Source: Hymenobacter psoromatis
GTDB taxonomy: Bacteria > Bacteroidota > Bacteroidia > Cytophagales > Hymenobacteraceae
Assembly: GCA_001596155.1 (NCBI GenBank)
Contig: CP014771.1
Location: 1,550,001-1,614,000, forward strand
Length of the DNA stretch: 64,000 nt
Direction: 5' to 3'
Position 1 is the first letter of the stretch, and each line of letters opens with the position of its first letter. The notes beneath the pieces were generated by a model that was not told where the DNA came from, did no database searches, and worked only from the letters and a program-made list of their open reading frames with translations. The position numbers and the translations under genes are program-made. This document shows, piece by piece, positions 39,830 through 46,986 of this stretch.

Positions 39830-40840
39830 ATGCTCACCTGGGCGTATCCTGATTTCTGGCCGGCAGCCCTGGGGCTGGCGGTGCTAGGGCTGCTGCTGAC
39901 GCTCTACACGCAGCGCACGGCGCGGCTGGGGCGGCGGCTGGGAGTCGGGGCAGCCCGCTTGGCCTGGAAGCTGCCCGTGCGCCTGCTGGCCGGGGCTTTG
40001 CTGGTGCTGGCCTGGCTGGGGCCGGCGCTGGGCGTGCGGCAACAAGCGGTGCGCACGGCCGGGCAAGACGTGTGGCTGCTGGTGGACGTGTCGCGCTCGA
40101 TGGATGCCGCCGACGTGACGCCGACCCGCCTGCTGCGCACCCAGGCCGCCCTGCGTGAGCTGGCCGCCGCCTTTCCGGCCGACCGGCTGGGGCTCATTGT
40201 GTTTGGGGCTGAGGCCTACGTACAATGCCCGCTCACCTACGACCAGTCGGCGTTGGACTTGTTTCTTAACACTTTGAGCACCAAGCTCACGCCGCCCGGC
40301 CCCACTACCCTGCGCGCGCCCCTCGACCTACTGCTGAGCCGGCTGGGACCCTCCGGCTCGCCCGCAGCCGGGACCACGGGGGCGGCCCCACCGCACGCCA
40401 CGGCCGCCGTACTGGTGAGTGATGGCGAGGACTTTGGCGAAAACCTGGAGCCCGTGCTGCAAGCGCTGGCCCGCACCGGGGCGCGGGTGTTTACGGTGGG
40501 GGTAGGCACGGCGGCGGGTGGCCCGGTGCCCGCGCCGGGCGGCAAAACGCCGCTGCGCGACGCGCGCGGCGGCCAAGTAATCAGCCGCCTGCGCGAGGCC
40601 CCGCTATTGCAGATAGCCGCCCAGACCAATGCGCAATATGCAGCGCTTAATGACAAAGAGAATGGCTTAGGTACCCTCGTGGCCCGCCTGCGCACCCTAC
40701 CCACGCCCGAGGCCAGCCAGCTTGCGGGCCGCACCGTGGCCGTGGCCGACAACCGCTATCGCTACCCGCTGGGCGCGGCGCTGGTGCTGCTGCTCCTCGA
40801 TAGCCTTATCACCGTGCGCGTGCTGCGCCCTGACCAATGA
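39830..40840 (+). CDS. BatB-like VWA domain membrane protein
   Basis: 336 residues. Two N-terminal membrane segments (residues 9-27 and 48-66), a von Willebrand A domain (about 80-290) with MIDAS motif DVSRSMDAAD near residue 87 and VLVSDGEDFGEN, and a last membrane helix (about 312-328) with basic tail. This is the usual BatA/BatB design in Bacteroidota aerotolerance operons, exposed to the periplasm. A Gly/Pro/Ala-rich insert lies before the SDGED strand. The next gene (TPR, BatC-like) overlaps its stop by four bases (ATGA). The rest of the Bat operon (MoxR ATPase, DUF58, BatD) is not here. Confidence 0.85.
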   Translation: MLTWAYPDFWPAALGLAVLGLLLTLYTQRTARLGRRLGVGAARLAWKLPVRLLAGALLVLAWLGPALGVRQQAVRTAGQDVWLLVDVSRSMDAADVTPTRLLRTQAALRELAAAFPADRLGLIVFGAEAYVQCPLTYDQSALDLFLNTLSTKLTPPGPTTLRAPLDLLLSRLGPSGSPAAGTTGAAPPHATAAVLVSDGEDFGENLEPVLQALARTGARVFTVGVGTAAGGPVPAPGGKTPLRDARGGQVISRLREAPLLQIAAQTNAQYAALNDKENGLGTLVARLRTLPTPEASQLAGRTVAVADNRYRYPLGAALVLLLLDSLITVRVLRPDQ

Positions 40841-41883
40841 AAATCAGCTTCGTAGCTATGTTATTCGTGCTGCTGGGGGCCAGCCTGCCGGGCTGGGACT
40901 GGCTGGTGCGGGTGCGCGAGCACAACGTTGCTCAAACGCAGGCCCAGGCTGCCGCGCAGCGGGGCCAGGCCACCGAAGCGGCTTGGCTGTGTGCCCGCGC
41001 CGTGGCCCTGGCGGGGCGGGGCGGCCCTGCCCCCGCCCTGCTGCTCAACCAAGCTCAAGCCCAGGCACAAGCCGGGCAGACTGCCGGCGCGCGCGCTACG
41101 TACGGCCGCCTGCTGAGCCCAGCGGTGCCAGCGGCCATTGGCAGCGCGGCGCGGCAGCAGCTGGCCGGCCTGCTGGCGACGGAGCATCAGTTTTCGCAGG
41201 CCATCGGCTTGCTGCGCCAAGCGTTGCGGCTTGACCCGACTAATGCGGAAGCGCGCTACAATTACGAGCTACTGAGCCAGTACGTGGCGGGCCAGCGGCC
41301 ACCATCCCTACCCCCCCCCGGCAGCGCCACACCGGCTGGCACTCCGCCTGATAATCAGCCTAAAAAAGACCCAACGGCGCCGCCCGGTGCGGGCCGCAGC
41401 CCTACCCCCGCGCCTACTCCTGGCACGGACCAGCCCGGCGAAGTGCCGGACTCTGGCCCGCCGCCTGCGGGTGGCTCCACCGGTGCCCCGCAACCCGGCC
41501 CCACGGGCCAGCCCGACCGCCAGCGCCCTACCCCCCAGGCGGGCACCAACGCTGGCGGAGGCACCAAGCCGGGCGGCGCGGGCCCGGCACGCCCCGTGCC
41601 CACGGGCCCCGCGGGCGGCCCGCGCCAGGGCCTCGATGCCAGCAACGCAGCTTTGGGCAAAAGCGCCCCGGCGGGCCAGGGGCACCGCCCCGGCACCGAG
41701 GCGGCCCCCGAGGCCAACCAGCAGCTGCAAACCCAGCGCGAACGCTTGAAAGCGATGGACTTAACGCCCGTGCAGGCCCAGCAGCTGCTTGATGCGCTGC
41801 GGGCCAGCGAGCAGCAATATTTGCAGCAGCGGCCCCGGCCCAGGTCAGGCACCGCGCCGCCGCCCGGCCAGCCCACCTGGTAA
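40837..41883 (+). CDS. BatC-like TPR protein with Pro/Gly-rich linker
   Basis: 348 residues. A signal-anchor at 4-20, TPR-like helices from 35 to 155 (ATEHQFSQAIGLLRQALRLD and PTNAEARYNYELL are one good repeat), then about 130 residues dominated by Pro, Gly, Thr and Ala, and a C-terminal helical patch MDLTPVQAQQLLDALRASEQ and QQYLQQRP, which is the region conserved in BatC-type proteins. Starts within the batB stop (ATGA) so translation is coupled. The long linker contains several CTACCCCC-like tracts. Confidence 0.78.
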   Translation: MKISFVAMLFVLLGASLPGWDWLVRVREHNVAQTQAQAAAQRGQATEAAWLCARAVALAGRGGPAPALLLNQAQAQAQAGQTAGARATYGRLLSPAVPAAIGSAARQQLAGLLATEHQFSQAIGLLRQALRLDPTNAEARYNYELLSQYVAGQRPPSLPPPGSATPAGTPPDNQPKKDPTAPPGAGRSPTPAPTPGTDQPGEVPDSGPPPAGGSTGAPQPGPTGQPDRQRPTPQAGTNAGGGTKPGGAGPARPVPTGPAGGPRQGLDASNAALGKSAPAGQGHRPGTEAAPEANQQLQTQRERLKAMDLTPVQAQQLLDALRASEQQYLQQRPRPRSGTAPPPGQPTW

Positions 41884-41906
41884 GGCGTCTGCGCTACCAG
41901 CCGTAC

Positions 41907-41942
41907 TTTTGCAAAAACAAACGAAGGTTCGTTAGTTTTTTG
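41907..41942 (+). promoter_or_regulatory. Thiolase promoter overlapping an operator-like repeat
   Basis: TTTG (41908-41911) and TAGTTTTTTG (41933-41942) are placed as -33 and -7 boxes about 21 bases apart. Between them is AACGAAGGTTCGTT (41920-41933), a 6+2+6 inverted repeat like TetR-family fatty-acid operators. Confidence 0.5.
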
Positions 41943-42003
41943 TGCTTCTATTCTCATCGGGCGGCCGGGCTACTTGTTGCCTACCCCCTCTCCCACCCCT
42001 TAT

Positions 42004-43185
42004 ATGCAAGTAAAAGAAGTAGTTATCGTAGCCGCCGTGCGCACGCCGATTGGCTCATTTGGCGGGGCACTGGCCTCGCTGTCGGCCGTTGAGCTGGGGG
42101 CCATTGCCCTGAAAGGCGCGCTGGACAAGGCCGGCGTAGCGCCCGAGCTGGTTGAGCAGGTGATTATGGGCAATGTCATTTCGGCCAACCTGGGCCAGGC
42201 CCCGGCCCGGCAGGCGGCCAAGCGTGCCGGCCTGCCCGATACCGTGGAATGCACCACCGTGAACAAGGTTTGCGCTTCGGGCTCGAAGGCTATTATGTAT
42301 GGTGCTCAGGCTATTATGCTGGGTCAGGCTGAGGTAATTCTGGCCGGCGGCATGGAGAGCATGAGCAACGTGCCCTACTACCTCGACAAAGCCCGTTTTG
42401 GAGCTAAGTATGGTAATGGCCAGATGATTGACGGCCTCGTGCGCGACGGCCTCTGGGACCCCTACCACGACTATGCGATGGGCAACGCCGCCGACGCCAC
42501 GGCCGCTCACTACGGCATCACGCGCGAGGAGCAGGACGCCTTTGCGCGCCAGAGCTACGAGCGTAGCGCTGCCGCCGCGCAGGCCGGCAAGAAGAAGGAA
42601 GAGATTGTGCCCGTGACCGTTACGGTACGCGGCAAGGATACTATAGTGAGCGACGACGAGGAATATACCAAGGTACAATTTGAGAAGATGGCGGGCCTCA
42701 AGCCGGCCTTCACCAAAACCGGCACCGTGACGGCCGCCAACGCCTCGACCCTCAACGACGGGGCCGCCGCCGTGCTGCTGATGAGCCGCGAAAAGGCCGC
42801 CGAGCTGGGCATCAAGCCGCTGGCCCTTATTCGTGGTTTTGCCGATGCCGAGCAGGCACCGGAGTGGTTCACGACCACGCCTTCGCTGGCCATTCCGAAG
42901 GCACTAAAAAATGCTGGACTGGAAGCTAAGGATGTTGATTTCTACGAGATTAACGAGGCTTTCTCAGTGGTTTCGCTGGCTAATAATAAGCTGCTCAACC
43001 TGGAAGGCAGCAAGGTGAACGTGTACGGCGGGGCCGTGAGCCTGGGCCACCCACTGGGCGCGTCGGGCGCGCGCATCGTGACCACGCTGCTGAGCGTGCT
43101 GGAGCAAGAGGGCGGCAAAATTGGCGTGACGGGCATTTGCAACGGCGGCGGCGGGGCCAGCTCGATTGTGTTGGAAAAGCTGTAG
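42004..43185 (+). CDS. Acetyl-CoA acetyltransferase (thiolase)
   Basis: 393 residues from ATG 42004 (an earlier ATG at 41974 adds a Pro/Thr tract). Family II thiolase: nucleophile Cys90 in TVNKVCASGSKAIM, EINEAFSVVSLAN, GGAVSLGHPLGASGAR with the catalytic His near 350, and GICNGGGGASSIV with the second Cys near 380. It condenses two acetyl-CoA or cleaves acetoacetyl-CoA in the cytosol. No other beta-oxidation gene is beside it. Probably controlled through the repeat in its promoter. Confidence 0.95.
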   Translation: MQVKEVVIVAAVRTPIGSFGGALASLSAVELGAIALKGALDKAGVAPELVEQVIMGNVISANLGQAPARQAAKRAGLPDTVECTTVNKVCASGSKAIMYGAQAIMLGQAEVILAGGMESMSNVPYYLDKARFGAKYGNGQMIDGLVRDGLWDPYHDYAMGNAADATAAHYGITREEQDAFARQSYERSAAAAQAGKKKEEIVPVTVTVRGKDTIVSDDEEYTKVQFEKMAGLKPAFTKTGTVTAANASTLNDGAAAVLLMSREKAAELGIKPLALIRGFADAEQAPEWFTTTPSLAIPKALKNAGLEAKDVDFYEINEAFSVVSLANNKLLNLEGSKVNVYGGAVSLGHPLGASGARIVTTLLSVLEQEGGKIGVTGICNGGGGASSIVLEKL

Positions 43186-43186
43186 G

Positions 43187-43291
43187 TTTTTTTAGCGCGG
43201 AGTTTCGCAAAGTTGGCAGAGTTTCGCAGGGTGCAGGGCCGGCCGCCTCCGCGAAACTCTGCCAACTTTGCGAAACTCCGCGCTAAAAAAA
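43187..43291. repeat. Inverted repeat of the TTTTTTTAGCGCGGAGTTTCG type
   Basis: Arms of about 45 bases: TTTTTTTAGCGCGGAGTTT, GCAAAGTTGGCAGAG and complement. It starts two bases after the thiolase stop and its last A is the A of the next gene's ATG. With T runs at both ends it can act as a terminator for the thiolase gene. Confidence 0.88.
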
Positions 43292-44772
43292 TGCCCACCA
43301 GCGTTAAGCTTTCTATGCGATACCTGTTGCTTTTCCTTTTGCTGCCGCTGGCCGCGCAAGCTCAACGCTCTCAGCGGATTACAATTTACTTCGACTCGAC
43401 CAAAATTCATCCGCACGAGATTTACCGGGCGCTCGTGGCCCAGGATACCGTGCTGAACGGGCCGTATAAGCGCTTCTACCCCAACGGCCGCCTCGAAGCC
43501 CAAACCCGCTACACCGACGGCAAGCGCGACTCGCTCTACGTGGAGTTTCACGCCAACCACGCCCGGCGCCTGGAGGCCACCTACGTGGCCGGCACGCGCC
43601 AGGGGCCGTTCAAAACCTACTATCCCGATGGCAAGGTGGCGCAGGTCGGTACTTTTCTGGATGATGAACCCAGCGGGCCGCTGACGACTTACTACCCCAC
43701 CGGCGAAATTAAGCTCCAAACCACGCTCGCCAAGGGCCAGCCCAACGGCGCGGTGCGCGAGCTATATGCCAGCGGCCAGGCCGCCGCCGAGGTGATGTAC
43801 GTCAACGGCCAGCCCAACGGCGCGGTTAAATTTTTCTATCCCAGCGGCAAGGTGCAGAGCGAAGGCATGCTGCGCAATGGCCTGCTGGCCAGCTCCTACA
43901 AGACGTATTACGAAACCGGCCAGCTCGAAAGCGAAACGGTAATGAACGACCAGACCGGCAAGGGCAGCTACCGCTCGTACTACCCCGCCGGCCAGCTCCA
44001 GACCGAAGGCACCTACGCCCCGGCCGCCCTGCGCGAACGCGCCGTGACCAACAAGCTCGGCGACGACCTCACCAAGCGCGTGGCCCCGCGCACCGGCACC
44101 GCCGCCCTCGACGGCCCGGCCACCTCATATTATGAAAGCGGCAAGGTGAAGGGAAAAACCACCTATCGCCTGGGCGTGCCCACTGGCCACGGCCTGGTTT
44201 ACTTCGAAAATGGCCAGCTGAAGGAGGAAACCGATTATTCGGCCCAGGGCCGCGACCGCAAGGTGGTGCGCTACTACGACGCGCCCGGCCAGCCGCGCCA
44301 GGCCGAAGAGCAGTATAAAAGCAACCGCCCCGCCGGCACCTGGCGCGAGCTTTACCCCGATGGCAAGACCCCGCGCCAGGTCGAAACCTACGCCGCCAAC
44401 GGCAAGCTCGCCGGCGAGCGCCTCACCTATTTCGACACGGGCAAGGTGCAGACGCGCCAGCAGTTTGATATTAACGGCCTGCAAACCGGCGTGGGCCAGG
44501 AGTATTTCGCCAACGGCCAGCCGTTCAAGGAAGCCAACTACCTGAAAGGGCTGCTGACCGGGCCATTCCGGGAGTTTCACGAAAGCGGCAGCCCCGCCGT
44601 GGACGGCCAGTACAAAAACGGCAAGCAAAGCGGCGAGTGGACCTACTACCGAGCCAACGGCGGCACCGAGCGCCAGGTAACCTACCGCGACGGCAAGCTC
44701 CAAAATGCCGGCCCCCGCCTCAAGCTCAACGGCAAGCCCTTCGTGCCCAAAGCCGCCCCTAAGCGCAAGTAA
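43291..44772 (+). CDS. MORN/YwqK repeat protein, exported
   Basis: 493 residues from the ATG at 43291; the frame stays open upstream through the inverted repeat, which is not coding. A hydrophobic signal peptide (MRYLLLFLLLPLAAQAQ) begins at the second ATG, 43315, which could be the true start. The rest is about fifteen MORN-like repeats of the YwqK form (for example GPYKRFYPNGRLEAQTRY, GPFKTYYPDGKVAQVGTFLD, GTWRELYPDGKTPRQVETY). Such proteins are often labelled toxin-antitoxin YwqK, but there is no partner here; a periplasmic or surface scaffold is more likely. Confidence 0.88.
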   Translation: MPTSVKLSMRYLLLFLLLPLAAQAQRSQRITIYFDSTKIHPHEIYRALVAQDTVLNGPYKRFYPNGRLEAQTRYTDGKRDSLYVEFHANHARRLEATYVAGTRQGPFKTYYPDGKVAQVGTFLDDEPSGPLTTYYPTGEIKLQTTLAKGQPNGAVRELYASGQAAAEVMYVNGQPNGAVKFFYPSGKVQSEGMLRNGLLASSYKTYYETGQLESETVMNDQTGKGSYRSYYPAGQLQTEGTYAPAALRERAVTNKLGDDLTKRVAPRTGTAALDGPATSYYESGKVKGKTTYRLGVPTGHGLVYFENGQLKEETDYSAQGRDRKVVRYYDAPGQPRQAEEQYKSNRPAGTWRELYPDGKTPRQVETYAANGKLAGERLTYFDTGKVQTRQQFDINGLQTGVGQEYFANGQPFKEANYLKGLLTGPFREFHESGSPAVDGQYKNGKQSGEWTYYRANGGTERQVTYRDGKLQNAGPRLKLNGKPFVPKAAPKRK

Positions 44773-44795
44773 GGGGGTAGGGAAACGAGATTTCT

Positions 44796-44841
44796 AAAGT
44801 CGGATTATCAGCAGATTATTTTGCTGATAATCCGACTTTTA
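44796..44841 (+). terminator. Terminator of the YwqK-type gene
   Basis: AAGTCGGATTATCAGCA, a short loop, then TGCTGATAATCCGACTTTT: a 17-base perfect stem followed by T, 24 bases after the stop. Confidence 0.8.
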
Positions 44842-44965
44842 CTTTACAAATGCTTCTAAAGTCAACATCCTTTGCAAGGCAAAATCGCGTTGGGAAAACG
44901 AGTAGCGCCCCGGTAGCTTTAGGAACGCACCGGCCACGCGGGCCGGACGCGCAACTGCTAGCGCT

Positions 44966-46951
44966 ATGGGGACTTATACTTATGTACTACCGACTTTGCC
45001 GGCCACCGTGGGCGGGTGGCCGGCCTACGCCGTTTTTTACCTATTTGGTTTTGGGCTGGCGGGCGGGCTGCTGGTAGCGCGGGGCGGGCGGCGGGGCTAC
45101 CCGTGGCAGCCGTGGCTGCTGCTGGTGGCGGGCACGGTACTGGCCTTCGTGGCGGGCACCCGCGTGGCCGCCGGCACCGCCGCTGATTGGCACGCCGTGC
45201 TGGCCCACGGCCACTGGGGAAGCGGCGCGGCGCTGGGCCGCACTGTGCTGGGTGGCATGGCGGCGGCGGTGCTGGTGCTGGCCGGACTGCGCCGCTGGCT
45301 GGGCTTCGGGCGCGAGGCCACCGATGCCTTCGCGCTGCCGCTGGTGCTGGGGCTGGCGGTGCAGGGGGTAGGGTGCCTGCTGGCCGGCTGCTGCTACGGC
45401 ACGCCGCTGGGGGCCGGGCTGGGGCTGGGCATTTGCTACCCCGCCGGCACCGGGCCGTGGGCAACGCAGGTGGCGCACGGGCTGCTGCCGGCCACGGCGG
45501 CGGTCAGCCTACCGGTACACGCGGCCCCGGTTTACCAGGTGCTGTTGTGCCTATGCATCGCGGGGGTACTGGTGGCCAAGCGGCGGCAACTGGCACGACG
45601 GTCGGGCCTAGCGCTGCCGCTGCCGCTGGCGCTAGGCGCGTTTGCCGCGGGGCGGTTTGGGCTGGAATTCGGGCGTGACCCGTGGAGCGACGTGCTTGGG
45701 GCCGGACTCTGGTACGGCCTTAAGCCGGTGCAATGGGGCCTGGCTGCCGCTGCGCTGGCGTTGCTGGCGGTGGCGGTTTGGCGCAGCCGCTTGATTAATT
45801 CTTCTGAAACAACTACTTACGATAACTTAACAAGCCCTACCCCGCCGCCCGTGCCCAACCAGCCGCTGGCCAACCTGGTGCTGGTGCTGGCGCTGCTGGC
45901 CCTACCCCCCTGGCTGCTGCCGGGCCAGCTAACGGTGGCCGAAACGCTGGTGCTGCGGGCTTTGCTGCTGCCGGTGCTGGCGCTGGAGGCCCTGCGCTGG
46001 GGCCGGGCATTGCGGCTGAGCAACCCGCTGCCGGCCGCGCTGCTCGCCCTGGGCTTCGGGCTAATGAGCCAGGCCCCGGCCCCCACGGCAGCCCCGGCCG
46101 GCGCGTTCGCGGAGCCGGCCCGCGCGCTCACGCTGAGCGGCGGCGGGCTCACGGGCAGCAGCTACCAGCTTTATCAGGATTACAGCACCTGCTCGACCCC
46201 GCAGGCGAATATTACCACGTTTCCGGGCTACCACCAGCGCTATAATGTGGGCGCGCTGGGCGTGGCTTATTCGCAACAGCTGGGAAGCGAAGGCTCAAAG
46301 CGGCTGACGGCGGGGCTCACCGGCTTTCTGGGCCGCACCAGCTTCGACCCGCCCGCCGGGCTGGTCGTGCAAGGCGGGCAGTTTGGCGATTCGACCTACG
46401 TGGCGGACCCCGCCACCAGTCGCCGGCTATTCGATGTTAACCCTTATTTGGAATACGCCGCCGTGGGCAGCAAGTCGCGGGGCAAGAATCTGCGGCACAG
46501 CTATATGCGCTTCGGCCTGGGCCTGCATCTGAGCAGCGCCCGCGCCTATGATTACGTGGTGGAGCCGGGTCGGGCGCGGGGCGCGGGGGTAGGCGTTTTG
46601 GCGGAATACGGCGTGGACCGCGTTGTGTGGCTGCACCTGAGCAATGCCTACGGCCCCGACGCGGTGGGCAACGGCCTGTTTCGGGCGGGCCTGGGCACCG
46701 GCTTCGGCCACGACCGCCTGACGCTGCTCGGCGGCATCACCGTCGCCAACAGCAATACCTATAGCACGAACTTTCTGGCTTTCTTCCTGCTGGGCCAACC
46801 CAGCTACACGGCCCCTGGCGGCTATTTTTTGCAAGCCCGCTGGCAGGCTACCCCCGCCTGGCTGCTGGAAGGCAGCGCCACCAGCAATTTCAACGACATG
46901 AGCCAGCTCACCCTGGGCACCCGCTACCGCCTGCCACTGGGCGGCCGTTGA
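44966..46951 (+). CDS. Lgt-like membrane protein fused to a beta-barrel-like domain
   Basis: 661 residues. Residues 15-280 have about seven membrane helices and the Bacteroidota Lgt-like motif GVGCLLAGCCYG (near 135-147) and RFGLEFGRDP (near 230), so a diacylglyceryl-transferase-like fold, though the classical Lgt His and GRxGNFxN are not clear. Two further helices follow (about 305-325 and 330-350). From about 380 to the end the sequence switches to alternating strands with Tyr/Phe/Gly-rich turns (NVGALGVAYSQQLG, LFDVNPYLEYAAVGSK, TLLGGITVANSNTYSTNF, TLGTRYRLPLG), like a small outer-membrane barrel. An inner-membrane enzyme joined to a barrel-like domain is unusual. Function unknown. Confidence 0.7.
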   Translation: MGTYTYVLPTLPATVGGWPAYAVFYLFGFGLAGGLLVARGGRRGYPWQPWLLLVAGTVLAFVAGTRVAAGTAADWHAVLAHGHWGSGAALGRTVLGGMAAAVLVLAGLRRWLGFGREATDAFALPLVLGLAVQGVGCLLAGCCYGTPLGAGLGLGICYPAGTGPWATQVAHGLLPATAAVSLPVHAAPVYQVLLCLCIAGVLVAKRRQLARRSGLALPLPLALGAFAAGRFGLEFGRDPWSDVLGAGLWYGLKPVQWGLAAAALALLAVAVWRSRLINSSETTTYDNLTSPTPPPVPNQPLANLVLVLALLALPPWLLPGQLTVAETLVLRALLLPVLALEALRWGRALRLSNPLPAALLALGFGLMSQAPAPTAAPAGAFAEPARALTLSGGGLTGSSYQLYQDYSTCSTPQANITTFPGYHQRYNVGALGVAYSQQLGSEGSKRLTAGLTGFLGRTSFDPPAGLVVQGGQFGDSTYVADPATSRRLFDVNPYLEYAAVGSKSRGKNLRHSYMRFGLGLHLSSARAYDYVVEPGRARGAGVGVLAEYGVDRVVWLHLSNAYGPDAVGNGLFRAGLGTGFGHDRLTLLGGITVANSNTYSTNFLAFFLLGQPSYTAPGGYFLQARWQATPAWLLEGSATSNFNDMSQLTLGTRYRLPLGGR

Positions 46952-46986
46952 AACCATGCCACGCTGGCGAATAAACGGCCCCTACC

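Noticed and set aside
43213..43290. N-terminal extension of the YwqK-type protein
   Set aside because: Encoded by an inverted repeat; it would precede the signal peptide.
43291..44772. YwqK-like protein as an antitoxin
   Set aside because: The name comes from automatic labels; no toxin gene is adjacent and the protein has a signal peptide.
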